DNA from: a virus
DNA: 45,745 nucleotides
IMG/VR virus record: IMGVR_UViG_3300030339_000075
Span: 1 to 45,745 of that record
Reading direction: 5' to 3' (one strand)
The notes under the pieces were generated by a model. That model worked only from the letters and a program-made list of their open reading frames with translations. It had not been told where the DNA came from and searched no databases. The position numbers were made by a program, and so were the translations under genes. Below are positions 15,959-23,634 of the stretch, one piece after another; within the stretch, counting starts at the first letter, position 1, and the number at the start of each line of letters is the position of its first letter.

Positions 15959-17163
15959 TGCTACAAAAACTTGAGATAAGTAACTATCAAAGCCATAAGG
16001 ATTCTGTTTTCCTTTTCTACAAGGGAGTGAATGCCTTAACTGGTAGTTCTAATTCTGGAAAAAGTGCTGGATTACGTGCATTAGACTGGATTATCAACAG
16101 CAAGCCTGCTGGGGATGGTTTCGTAAGTTTTTGGTGTTGGAACGAAAAAGGCAAGCAGATTGCCCCCACTTCAGTAAAGCTCACCCTCGATAATGGCACA
16201 GTCATAGAGCGTGTACGGGATGCCGAACGAAATTGCTACATCATTAACGGTAAGCAACTGGATGCCCTTAATCGTTCCGTTCCCCCCGAGGTAGCCGAAG
16301 CCCTGAACTTCTCTGAAACTAACCTACAGAAACAGTTCGGGGCACCGTTCCTTCTTACTGACAGTGCCGGTGAAGTGGGTAAATTCTTCAACAAGATCGC
16401 CCATTTTGACGCCATAGACAAATATCAGTCCGCTATTGAATCCAAGCGCCGGTCTACTAATGCTGAACTAAAGCTAGTACGAGAGAACCTAGAACGTGTA
16501 GACGAGGATTTGAAGAAGTTTGACTGGATACCTATGGCACAGAAACTACTCAAGAAAATAGAAGAACTTGAGAAGAAAAACGGAGAAACCGAATTTATTG
16601 TGGGGGAATTGAAGGAATCCCTGGAATTATGGGAGCGGCAACAGAAGATATTAGAACAGACGGCTGTAATTGATAAGGCAGAGGAACTGTCTACAAACTG
16701 TCTACAGTTACAGCTAAGTGTGGACGATTTGAAACAGAAAATCACCAATATCTCTAATATGGGTGATACTTATGGGATAAATGAATCCATAGTAAAAAAG
16801 TATGAGTTCATTGAAGCGTCTGAACAACTGGTGTTTGGCATCAATCCATTATTGCATCAAAACGCAACTTTAGAGTCTAAAATTAGCTCTTTAGTGCAAT
16901 TTATCGCCGATTATAAGACGCAAAATGAACTGGTAAGTAATACTGATATGTTGCCTATGGCGGAAAAGTTGGTGAATAAGATCGGGATGTTGGGGGCGGA
17001 AAATAAGGGGCTGATGGATAAGATATTTTCCTTGACAAGTATTACCGATCAGTATAAAATCAATAAGAATATGGCGGATATGTCCGAACGGGAATGCGAG
17101 GAATTACAAGGTCAGTTGCCGAAGATGTGCCCGCTTTGTAATGCCCCATTGGAGGCAGTATGA
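15958..17163 (+). CDS. Rad50/SbcC-like ATPase, N-terminal half ending at the zinc hook
   Basis: A 401-residue protein with the N-terminal lobe of an SMC/Rad50-like ATPase: KLEISNYQSHKDSVF and a Walker A GSSNSGKS near residues 30-37. A Q-loop-type segment ETNLQKQFGAPFLL follows, then a long coiled-coil from about 155 to 385. It ends with MCPLCNAPL, a CxxC (C391, C394) that looks like the Rad50 zinc hook, seven residues before the stop. The signature motif and Walker B are absent and are found in the gene at 18847. Together the two would reconstitute a Rad50-like nucleotide-binding domain. The metallophosphoesterase partner is encoded between them. It overlaps the DUF551 gene by 4 bases. Confidence 0.75.
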   Translation: MLQKLEISNYQSHKDSVFLFYKGVNALTGSSNSGKSAGLRALDWIINSKPAGDGFVSFWCWNEKGKQIAPTSVKLTLDNGTVIERVRDAERNCYIINGKQLDALNRSVPPEVAEALNFSETNLQKQFGAPFLLTDSAGEVGKFFNKIAHFDAIDKYQSAIESKRRSTNAELKLVRENLERVDEDLKKFDWIPMAQKLLKKIEELEKKNGETEFIVGELKESLELWERQQKILEQTAVIDKAEELSTNCLQLQLSVDDLKQKITNISNMGDTYGINESIVKKYEFIEASEQLVFGINPLLHQNATLESKISSLVQFIADYKTQNELVSNTDMLPMAEKLVNKIGMLGAENKGLMDKIFSLTSITDQYKINKNMADMSERECEELQGQLPKMCPLCNAPLEAV

Positions 17164-17372
17164 ATGAATGGATTAGCATAAAAGATAAATGGCCTCGATT
17201 AGGTCAAAAGGTGTTATTGTACTCTAATGGTGTAGTACAGAACGAGATTTATTATCTGAATCAAGGTGATGAAGTGGGGTATTTTTGGGATCGTGATGAT
17301 CTTGATAACTCCCCTTTAGTGATTGAAGATGATTATTGGATGCCACTTCCTGCTCCCCCGAAGGTACTATGA
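17160..17372 (+). CDS. DUF551-type small protein (copy 1)
   Basis: A 70-residue protein with the DUF551 pattern: MNEWISIKDKWPRLGQKVLLY at the start and a WMPLPAPP end. The domain is common in phages and has no known function. Copy 2 lies at 18643-18846. The gene is joined to the Rad50-like N-half and to the Mre11-like gene by 4-base overlaps on both sides, so it is translated inside the nuclease module. The C-terminal WMPLPAPP is a useful identifier. Whether it contributes to the nuclease is unknown. Confidence 0.7.
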   Translation: MNEWISIKDKWPRLGQKVLLYSNGVVQNEIYYLNQGDEVGYFWDRDDLDNSPLVIEDDYWMPLPAPPKVL

Positions 17373-18253
17373 GTAAGTATATTTTATTCGGTGACGCACA
17401 TCTCAGGAACGACCGTCCCCTAGCCCGCCTAGACCTAGATTGGATGCAGACTCAAAGAGATGTTCTGTTCTTTATAGCCGATCTAGCCAATGCCCGACAT
17501 GCCAACATTATTGATACCGGGGATAACTTCAATACTCCCCGTGTCCCCGATGAGATTAAAAGCCTTTACCTTGAGTTTGTAGCCCGTTGTAATGGCATGG
17601 TTCATACTATCCCCGCCAATCATACCCTACCCTATCACCAAATGAAGAACATCAATGAATCTTCTATTGGTGTTCTGGCCTCAATAGCCAAACTTCACAC
17701 CCCCAATCTTGTGGTGCATATGTGTGATGAAGCGAATGAGGATGGGCGGTTCGAGCATTCCACCTATCTAACAGAGGATGTATTACTTTGCCATACTTTG
17801 ACATTTCCTTCAGAGGAAGAAATTCCTTTCTACGGCAAGGCTACTTCGGCACAACATCTTATGATGAAGTATAGAGATGCTAAGTGGATTCTACTTGGGG
17901 ATAATCACCATCATTTCTTAGTGAATGAGGATGATAGGTTTGTCATCAATCCTGGCACCCCAATTCCCCAAGTAGCGGATATGCTTGACTATGAGCCGGG
18001 GGTGTATTATATTGATACTGAAGCCGAGGATGTTGAATGGATTCTGGTTCCGTTTGACAGGTCTATGCTTACTAATGACCATATCACTGAACAGCATGAG
18101 CGGGATGAGCGGATAGCGGCTTTTATGGAGGCTATACCGAAAGACGGAAAAGTAAGTCTGTCATTTGAAGACAATTTTGCCAAGGCTGTAGAAAGTAGTG
18201 GGTTGGATCAAAATGCACTCAATTTTATAGAGGAGATAAAGAATGGAGAATAA
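17369..18253 (+). CDS. Mre11/SbcD-like metallophosphoesterase nuclease
   Basis: A 294-residue calcineurin-fold phosphoesterase. Metal-binding motifs in order are FGDAHL (D-x-H, about residues 6-11), DTGDNF (about 54-59), PANHTLPYH (about 83-91, in place of GNHD), LCHTL (about 138-142) and LGDNHHHF (about 178-185, in place of GHxH). It lies between two genes that encode halves of a Rad50-like ATPase, so it is most likely the nuclease subunit of a phage SbcCD/Mre11-Rad50 (T4 gp47/gp46-like) complex that processes DNA ends. The ATG at 17369 overlaps the DUF551 stop as ATGA; an earlier in-frame start at 17336 would overlap more and is less likely. Confidence 0.75.
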   Translation: MSKYILFGDAHLRNDRPLARLDLDWMQTQRDVLFFIADLANARHANIIDTGDNFNTPRVPDEIKSLYLEFVARCNGMVHTIPANHTLPYHQMKNINESSIGVLASIAKLHTPNLVVHMCDEANEDGRFEHSTYLTEDVLLCHTLTFPSEEEIPFYGKATSAQHLMMKYRDAKWILLGDNHHHFLVNEDDRFVINPGTPIPQVADMLDYEPGVYYIDTEAEDVEWILVPFDRSMLTNDHITEQHERDERIAAFMEAIPKDGKVSLSFEDNFAKAVESSGLDQNALNFIEEIKNGE

Positions 18254-18404
18254 CCAGATTCCTGTCAAGAAACCTGATCCTGTTGCTGTAGTGGTAGGTT
18301 TGTTTATGTGGGGGTTTCTTGCTATTGCAGGACTTTTTGCAACGGGCAGTGCGGCTTTACTGGCTATCAAATGGTTTGTATCCTTGATTAAGGGGGGACT
18401 TTAA
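18243..18404 (+). CDS. small single-pass membrane protein (53 aa)
   Basis: A 53-residue reading frame starting 11 bases before the end of the Mre11-like gene, with GAGGAGATAAAG upstream as ribosome site. Residues about 13-45 are hydrophobic (segments VAVVVGLFMWGFLAIAGLF and GSAALLAIKWFVSLI), forming one or two membrane helices, with a short charged N-terminus. The stop overlaps the next ATG by one base. No family is recognised. A membrane peptide inside a DNA nuclease operon is unexpected. Confidence 0.5.
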   Translation: MENNQIPVKKPDPVAVVVGLFMWGFLAIAGLFATGSAALLAIKWFVSLIKGGL

Positions 18405-18646
18405 TGGATACCCAAGAGTTTGAGCAAATCAAGAAGAAGATTGACATTCTCAAGGAGAAGCGGGCTAAAGCTAATGGGGCTATCGAGAATATCCTAGATA
18501 CCTGGAAAAAGCAGTATAGCATCAATTCCATTGAAGAGGCACAGGAACAGCTTGAGGTGTTGCAGAGTGAGTATGATGCTAGTAACGTCAAGATAGACGG
18601 GTGGTATGATGAGTTGAAGGGGCTGACGAATTGGGCCGCTATATGA
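18404..18646 (+). CDS. coiled-coil protein in the Rad50/Mre11 module (80 aa)
   Basis: An 80-residue protein that is almost wholly predicted coiled-coil, rich in Lys, Glu, Ile and Gln (EQIKKKIDILKEKRAKANG, EEAQEQLEVLQSEYDA). There are no Cys residues. It is encoded between the Mre11-like gene and the C-half of the Rad50-like ATPase. The N-half carries a coil of about 230 residues, but the C-half has only about 60, so this protein could supply part of the missing returning coil strand; this is inference. It may equally be an independent small coil protein. It overlaps neighbours by 1 and 4 bases. Confidence 0.55.
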   Translation: MDTQEFEQIKKKIDILKEKRAKANGAIENILDTWKKQYSINSIEEAQEQLEVLQSEYDASNVKIDGWYDELKGLTNWAAI

Positions 18647-18846
18647 ACGATTGGATAAGTGTAAAAGATAAATTGCCGGAAGCAGGAGAGATTGTGCTCA
18701 TTGCCACATCAGATTGGGTAATATTGGGTAAATACAAACCAAGATGGGGCGATGGAAGTGACGACATTTTTTCTGATGACGGCGATTGTGGATTATATGG
18801 GCAACCGTCTCATTGGATGCCTTTACCTATTTCTCCGAAGGCATAA
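18643..18846 (+). CDS. DUF551-type small protein (copy 2)
   Basis: A 67-residue DUF551-like protein beginning MNDWISVKDKLPEAGEIVL and ending HWMPLPISPK. It is a clear paralogue of the protein at 17160-17372, sharing the start and end boxes but differing in the middle. The ATG at 18643 overlaps the coiled-coil stop as ATGA. Its stop is followed immediately by the ATG of the Rad50-like C-half. The function of the domain is not known. Confidence 0.7.
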   Translation: MNDWISVKDKLPEAGEIVLIATSDWVILGKYKPRWGDGSDDIFSDDGDCGLYGQPSHWMPLPISPKA

Positions 18847-19464
18847 ATGTTAAACTATAAATCCCTCCTAGACCAATCCATAGGCAGACGGGATGCCCTA
18901 CAATCTCAAAAGGACGCCTATCTCAAGAAAATAGACTATCTCATCGAGCGCCAAAAGACCATTGAAATTGTACAGGCATTGGTGCAGAAAGTAGCCAAGG
19001 AAACCCAGGAACAACTCAAATTCCAGATAGAGGACATTGTAAAGACCTGTATTGATACCTGTTTCCCTGATGAGTATGATTTCAAGGTGGAGTTTGAGAT
19101 TAAGCGTGGTAAGACTGAGTGCGCCTTGAAGTTCTACAAGAATGGGCATGAGATTGATGATTTGCTTGAGTCGGGGGGTGGAGGCGTGGTTGACCTCGCT
19201 TCTCTGGGGCTTAGGGTGGCTTCATGGGCTTTAAGTAACACCGCCAATACTCTTGTACTAGATGAACCTTGTAAAAATTTGAGCCGTAACTTACAGGATA
19301 GGGCTGGTGAAATCTTATTTGAACTTAGTACAAAATTAGGAATTCAAATTATAATGAGTACACATATACCGGAACTTGTGGAACAGAGCGGTAGAGTGTT
19401 TGATGTGAAGTTACAGAAAGAGGGAAAGTGGGAAGTGTCAAAAGTCACAGTAATGGAGGAATAA
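18847..19464 (+). CDS. Rad50/SbcC-like ATPase, C-terminal half
   Basis: A 205-residue protein carrying the C-lobe of an SMC/Rad50-like ATPase. It starts with a coil of about 60 residues, then a beta-rich part (YDFKVEFEIKRGKTECALKF), the ABC signature ESGGGGVVDLASLG (108-121), Walker B TLVLDEP (135-141) and the H-loop MSTH (His173). It has no Walker A, which is in the gene at 15958. The two polypeptides would need to associate to form ATP sites. The Walker B glutamate is present, so activity is plausible. It starts directly after the DUF551 stop, and its own stop is followed directly by the next ATG. Confidence 0.78.
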   Translation: MLNYKSLLDQSIGRRDALQSQKDAYLKKIDYLIERQKTIEIVQALVQKVAKETQEQLKFQIEDIVKTCIDTCFPDEYDFKVEFEIKRGKTECALKFYKNGHEIDDLLESGGGGVVDLASLGLRVASWALSNTANTLVLDEPCKNLSRNLQDRAGEILFELSTKLGIQIIMSTHIPELVEQSGRVFDVKLQKEGKWEVSKVTVMEE

Positions 19465-19650
19465 ATGAAATTACATTTTCATAAACATGTCACTGTGTAT
19501 AGACAAGGGGGGTTTTGTTTTTGGCCCATACCTACTATTAGGATTTTTTGCATACCTGATTATTTTCAGATCGATTTTAGTTGGTTATTTTTTACATACC
19601 ATATTAATTCTGTGATTCATTGGAAGGATGCAAAGGGAGAAGGACGATAA
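19465..19650 (+). CDS. hypothetical aromatic-rich protein (61 aa)
   Basis: A 61-residue protein with many aromatic residues (GGFCFWPIPTIRIFCIPDYF, SWLFFTYHI) and a basic end. It might associate with a membrane, but no clean transmembrane helix is evident because Pro and charged residues interrupt it. It is packed without gaps between the Rad50-like C-half and rmlC and preceded by ATGGAGGAATAA, which provides a ribosome site. No family is recognised. It is retained because it exactly fills the space between neighbours. Confidence 0.45.
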   Translation: MKLHFHKHVTVYRQGGFCFWPIPTIRIFCIPDYFQIDFSWLFFTYHINSVIHWKDAKGEGR

Positions 19651-20166
19651 ATGGATAAAATAGCACTTCGTATCCCTGGTGTATGGGTACAGGAAATAGA
19701 TAAGTTTGATGATGAGCGGGGAATTTTTGCCCCTATAATAACTAACGAAACAGATTTCCCCATTAAGGAAACATATGTATCCAATACCCATGAAGGCTTC
19801 TTACGAGGGCTACATTTCCAAATGCCCCCCTATGCCCAAAATAAGATAGTATGTTGTGTAGAGGGGCTTGTAGAGGACATCATTGTTGATCTTCGTAAAA
19901 GTTCCCCTACTTATGGGGAAGTTATGACTTTTTTCTTGGATGGGGGTTGTTCCTACATAGCCCATATCCCTGATGGATGTGCTCATGGATACTACGCTTA
20001 TAAGGATAGCACAATCATTTACTTTATGGATGAGGAGTTTCATCCCGAGCTTTATGGAGGAATTAAGTGGGATTCTTGTCTGATAGCATTGCCTAGTGGA
20101 GTACAGACTTCTGCCAAGGATGCAAAGCTACCCCGATTCTGCGATTTTGAGACGCCATTTATTTAG
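19651..20166 (+). CDS. rmlC: dTDP-4-dehydrorhamnose 3,5-epimerase RmlC-like
   Basis: A 171-residue cupin of the RmlC family. The diagnostic segments are DERGIFAP near residue 20, SNTHEGFLRGLHFQ with the catalytic His, and ILVDLR-like EDIIVDLRKSSPTYG. A tyrosine and aspartate region follows: IPDGCAHGYYAYKDSTIIYFMDE. It would epimerise C3 and C5 of dTDP-4-keto-6-deoxyglucose to the L-rhamnose precursor, or C3/C5 of a related 4-keto sugar. Length is near the family norm (about 180). It resumes the sugar pathway after the nuclease module. The stop is followed by TTAGGAGGAAGCT, a strong ribosome site for the next gene. Confidence 0.85.
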   Translation: MDKIALRIPGVWVQEIDKFDDERGIFAPIITNETDFPIKETYVSNTHEGFLRGLHFQMPPYAQNKIVCCVEGLVEDIIVDLRKSSPTYGEVMTFFLDGGCSYIAHIPDGCAHGYYAYKDSTIIYFMDEEFHPELYGGIKWDSCLIALPSGVQTSAKDAKLPRFCDFETPFI

Positions 20167-20175
20167 GAGGAAGCT

Positions 20176-21429
20176 ATGAGGAACATTCAAGTAACTGGAA
20201 TGGATTTAACGGATGTTGATAAGCTGACTATGATCCAGGCCATTACTAATGGAGAAGTTAGCTATGGCAAGTACAATAAATTTGCAGAAAGAGCCTTAGC
20301 TGTATACGAGGAGCAGGATTATGCCTTCCTTGTAAACTCTGGTTCCTCAGCCAATCTCTTAGCATTTATGGCGTTTACTTCCCCTTTGATGCATGATAAA
20401 TGGAGAATTCAACCAGGGGACGAGATAATTACAGTGGCTACTGCGTTCCCTACTACCATTACCCCTATCATTCTTGCTGGATGTGTTCCGGTGTTTATAG
20501 ATATTAATGAATGGTATAACATTGATGTGGGTATGCTTGAAAAGGCGTATAGCCCTAAGACAAAGGGTGTATTTATTGCACATACTCTAGGTATCCCTTA
20601 TGATATTGATGCCGTGCAAGAATTCTGTACTAAACACGGCCTATTCCTTATCAGTGATTGCTGTGATGCTTTGGGTTCCCTTTATAAAGATGTCAAAGTA
20701 ACAAATAAAAAATATGCAGATGTAGTGACAAATTCCTTTTACCCTGCTCACCATATTACCGCAGGGGAGGGTGGGGCCGTTCTTACCTCTGACCCCCTTA
20801 TTGCTAAGATAGTGCAGTCCCTACTGGGTTGGGGCAAGGCATGTTTTTGTGACCCCGGAACTGATAATAAATGTGGGCGTCGTTTTGACGGGCAATTTGG
20901 TACTCTTTCTGAAGGATATGATCATAAATATGTGTATTCCCATTTAGGATTTAACCTTAAAATGGCTAGTCCACAAGCGGCTTTGCTATACTCCCAATTA
21001 AAGCGTATTGACGAGTACACCGATAGGCGCATTCGTAATTTTGATACATTGCATGAAGAGTTGCACCCCTGGGCATTCCCTTATAGATTGTATGACGGAG
21101 TATACACTGATTATGAGGCATATCCTAATTCTGGTACAATTCCTTCTTGGTTTGGATACCCCATTACGTTACCCAAACATGTAGATCGCAAGAAACTGAT
21201 AGTGAAATTAAATTCTCTAGGAGTTGCTACCAGACTTCTGTTCTCTGGAAATATCTTGAGACAACCAGCATGGCAACCAGAATATAAATATCGAATTGTG
21301 GGGAACTTGGATATGTCAAATTACATTACAGAGCATATGTTTTGGATAGGCTGTTGGCATGGTCTTACCGAAGAGGATGTTCTATATGAACGTGAAGTGG
21401 TAAAACAAGCAATTATGGATGCTCTATGA
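20176..21429 (+). CDS. rfbH: RfbH/E1-type PMP- and [2Fe-2S]-dependent sugar 3-dehydratase
   Basis: A 417-residue DegT/DnrJ-fold enzyme of the RfbH (CDP-4-keto-6-deoxyglucose-3-dehydrase, E1) type. The PLP-binding lysine is replaced by His in SFYPAHHITAGEGGAV (first His at 192), as in E1, so it should use PMP for C3 deoxygenation instead of transamination. The [2Fe-2S] cysteines are present as C163...C223-x-C225-x7-C233; spacing after C163 is 59 residues against 57 recalled for E1. YDHKYVYSHLGFNLK, RLLFSGN and FWIGCWHGLT also match. It would make a 3,6-dideoxyhexose precursor. RmlA/RmlB nearby imply a dTDP substrate, as in SpnQ-type enzymes. No reductase partner gene is seen. Confidence 0.85.
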   Translation: MRNIQVTGMDLTDVDKLTMIQAITNGEVSYGKYNKFAERALAVYEEQDYAFLVNSGSSANLLAFMAFTSPLMHDKWRIQPGDEIITVATAFPTTITPIILAGCVPVFIDINEWYNIDVGMLEKAYSPKTKGVFIAHTLGIPYDIDAVQEFCTKHGLFLISDCCDALGSLYKDVKVTNKKYADVVTNSFYPAHHITAGEGGAVLTSDPLIAKIVQSLLGWGKACFCDPGTDNKCGRRFDGQFGTLSEGYDHKYVYSHLGFNLKMASPQAALLYSQLKRIDEYTDRRIRNFDTLHEELHPWAFPYRLYDGVYTDYEAYPNSGTIPSWFGYPITLPKHVDRKKLIVKLNSLGVATRLLFSGNILRQPAWQPEYKYRIVGNLDMSNYITEHMFWIGCWHGLTEEDVLYEREVVKQAIMDAL

Positions 21430-22163
21430 AATTGCTTCTTATAGGAGGTTCTGGGTTACTTGGTACTGAGGTACGCAAACAACTAAAGGCATTAGAATCT
21501 GTTATTTCTGTGGATTCACCGTCTCATAAAGAACTAGATGTATGCAACATTAAAACCATTATTCCTTATGTTCAGAAAAGATATGATAAAATTGTATGTT
21601 TAGTAGGGGAAAAGAATCAAACGGTCATTGAGCTAGATAGTTACCATGCGCTTAGAACTAACATTCAAGGAATAGGAAATGTTGTGGAGGCATTGCAAAT
21701 AAACGACTCCCCATCTCAATTAGTATATATTTCAACCGGGTATGTTTATAAAGGGAACACACGGTATCATAAAGAGGATGACGGAATATACCCATGTTCC
21801 AAATATGCGTGGAGTAAATTAGGAGGGGAATGTGCTGTTCGTATGTTGGATGAAAAACAGCATTTGATTATTAGATGTGAATTCTCTAAACAACCCTGGC
21901 ACCGGGATTGGGCCTATACCGATCAGTATACATCTAGGGAAGAAATTACTGTAACTACCAATAAAATATTGTCCCTTATTATGTTGAATGCTTATGGAAC
22001 ATATAATATAGGAGGAAAGCGGCAAAGCATTTGGAAGTACGCGCAATCTATTAGTAATAAGCCCATCCTCAAAGACACACGTAAAAGTAGTAAGCTTATT
22101 ACCTTTCCACGGGATACGTCTCTTTGCACTAAAAAATATAACAAATTAAGGAGGGGGCAATGA
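21426..22163 (+). CDS. RmlD-like NAD(P)-dependent sugar reductase
   Basis: A 245-residue short-chain dehydrogenase. The cofactor loop is LIGGSGLLGTEVRK at the N-terminus, the active-site strand is LVYISTGYVYKGNTRYH, and the YAWSKLGGE box has Tyr-x3-Lys. The layout follows RmlD (dTDP-4-dehydrorhamnose reductase), which reduces the C4 keto group. It is shorter than typical RmlD (about 290), and the C-terminal substrate part ends differently, so it may act on the 3-deoxy product of the preceding enzyme rather than make L-rhamnose (inference). It overlaps the neighbouring genes by 4 bases on both sides. Confidence 0.75.
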   Translation: MKLLLIGGSGLLGTEVRKQLKALESVISVDSPSHKELDVCNIKTIIPYVQKRYDKIVCLVGEKNQTVIELDSYHALRTNIQGIGNVVEALQINDSPSQLVYISTGYVYKGNTRYHKEDDGIYPCSKYAWSKLGGECAVRMLDEKQHLIIRCEFSKQPWHRDWAYTDQYTSREEITVTTNKILSLIMLNAYGTYNIGGKRQSIWKYAQSISNKPILKDTRKSSKLITFPRDTSLCTKKYNKLRRGQ

Positions 22164-22948
22164 TATATGATTGTTTTACTTTTTTTAAGGAATTCGATTT
22201 ACTAGAAATAAGACTGCATGAACTTAAAGATGTGGTGGATTATTTTGTACTGGTAGAGGCAGATCGAACCCATTCCAATCTCCCTAAACCGTACTATTAT
22301 GAAGAGAATAAGGAACGCTTTAAGGAATTTGAGAAGAAAATTATCCATATAAAAGTGCCTAATGCAGAACGATGGTTTAACCCCAATGATGAGATGGCTA
22401 TTGATATTGCTACTAGAAATGTCATTGCTACTGCTATTCCCTATCAACCGGACGATCTGATTATCATTAATGACTCCGATCAGATTATTCGCGCTTCTGT
22501 TTTGAAAGATTTTGTATACACAGGGCCTAAGAAATTCGAGCTTTCATATTACTATTATTACTTTAATTGTAAGCATACTGTAGCTAAATGGTATGGCGCT
22601 ACTATATGGAAATATAGTGACATTAAAAAATCAATAGCTACATTGCGATTTGACGCCCCACAACCAGATGAGATAATCCCTAATGCTGGGTGGCACTTTT
22701 CTTATCTAGGAGGTAAAGAAGCTATACGAAGTAAACTTGAATCTTTAGCACATTCCCCTTGGATTAACAAACCAGAATATAGAACAGATGAACACCTTGA
22801 TAAAATCATGAATGAGGGACTGGATATCATTCTTCGCACCAGTGAAGGACCTATGGAATTTGTACCTATTGATAATACATATCCACAATATATTCTTGAT
22901 AATAAAGATAAGTTTAAGATGCACATTAAGGAGGTTTGGTATGAATAA
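22160..22948 (+). CDS. GT17-like glycosyltransferase
   Basis: A 262-residue enzyme resembling glycosyltransferase family 17 (beta-1,4-N-acetylglucosaminyltransferase-like). Recognisable parts are MIYDCFTFFKEFDLLEIRLHEL at the start split by family-typical spacing, DYFVLVEADRTHSN, ARNV-like RNVIATAI, and the DxD-like motif IINDSDQI near residue 110. NAGWHFSYLGG is also typical. Family members are GT-A enzymes; bacterial and viral ones occur in surface-polysaccharide loci. The acceptor is unknown. It overlaps the RmlD-like gene by 4 bases and the next transferase by 8 bases. Confidence 0.75.
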   Translation: MIYDCFTFFKEFDLLEIRLHELKDVVDYFVLVEADRTHSNLPKPYYYEENKERFKEFEKKIIHIKVPNAERWFNPNDEMAIDIATRNVIATAIPYQPDDLIIINDSDQIIRASVLKDFVYTGPKKFELSYYYYYFNCKHTVAKWYGATIWKYSDIKKSIATLRFDAPQPDEIIPNAGWHFSYLGGKEAIRSKLESLAHSPWINKPEYRTDEHLDKIMNEGLDIILRTSEGPMEFVPIDNTYPQYILDNKDKFKMHIKEVWYE

Positions 22949-23633
22949 AATTTGCTACATTCCCCTACGTGAGGACGAGGATTTACTCAAAAATGCCATT
23001 GTGGATTTATATGATCAGGTTGATTTTTTTAGAGTCATCAATAGTACAGGAAGGGATTTGCTCCCCTATTTGGCAGATATAGATGTTGGACACAAAATCA
23101 CCTTCATTAACCCTATTACACCATTGTGCTTTGAACAAGCTTTGAATGCGGCTATCAAAGATAGTTGGTATGGCCTTAATAACCAAGACTTTATTCTATG
23201 GGCGCATAATGATATCAGGGTGCAACCGGGCGCTGTAGATGCGCTTATGCGTAGGTATGAAGAGATAAAGGGCAATAAATGGGGAGTTGTCTACAGTAAG
23301 TATGATGTGTTGTGCCTTATAAATCCTCATTTCTTTGTGGATGAGAACATTTGGGGTGATCCCGCACTATTCCCTAACTATTTTGGGGATAATCATCGTT
23401 ACAGGATAATGGATTTACGGGGGTATACACGGTTTGAATGCCCTGAATCTGCCCCTTTAGTTACCCATATTGGCAGCCAAACTATTACCCGCCATCCTTA
23501 TTATGGGATGATAAATGGGCTGACTTTCGATTATGAGGGGCAACTGTATAGAAAAATATGGGGTGGGGGGCCGGGAGAGGAACGAAATACTGATCCTACT
23601 GTTGGAGGATTGTACCCATTGAGGAGTGTATAA
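22941..23633 (+). CDS. GT-A-like glycosyltransferase
   Basis: A 230-residue protein with features of a small GT-A transferase: an N-terminal beta-alpha pattern, ALNAAIKDS, then FILWAHNDIRVQPGAVDALM in the position of the nucleotide-sugar metal-binding DxD (here N-D). Further on there are LINPHFFVDENIWGD and GPGEERNTDP. The ATG at 22941 follows TAAGGAGG; an in-frame extension to 22812 would overlap the GT17-like gene heavily and is rejected. The substrate and acceptor are not known. It is the third transferase of the locus, so up to three sugars or steps could be involved. Confidence 0.6.
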   Translation: MNKICYIPLREDEDLLKNAIVDLYDQVDFFRVINSTGRDLLPYLADIDVGHKITFINPITPLCFEQALNAAIKDSWYGLNNQDFILWAHNDIRVQPGAVDALMRRYEEIKGNKWGVVYSKYDVLCLINPHFFVDENIWGDPALFPNYFGDNHRYRIMDLRGYTRFECPESAPLVTHIGSQTITRHPYYGMINGLTFDYEGQLYRKIWGGGPGEERNTDPTVGGLYPLRSV

Positions 23634-23634
23634 T

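Noticed and set aside
17033-17062. TTGACA and TATAAA in the Rad50-like N-half gene
   Set aside because: Spacer is only 15 bases and it lies within a coding region; judged a chance match.
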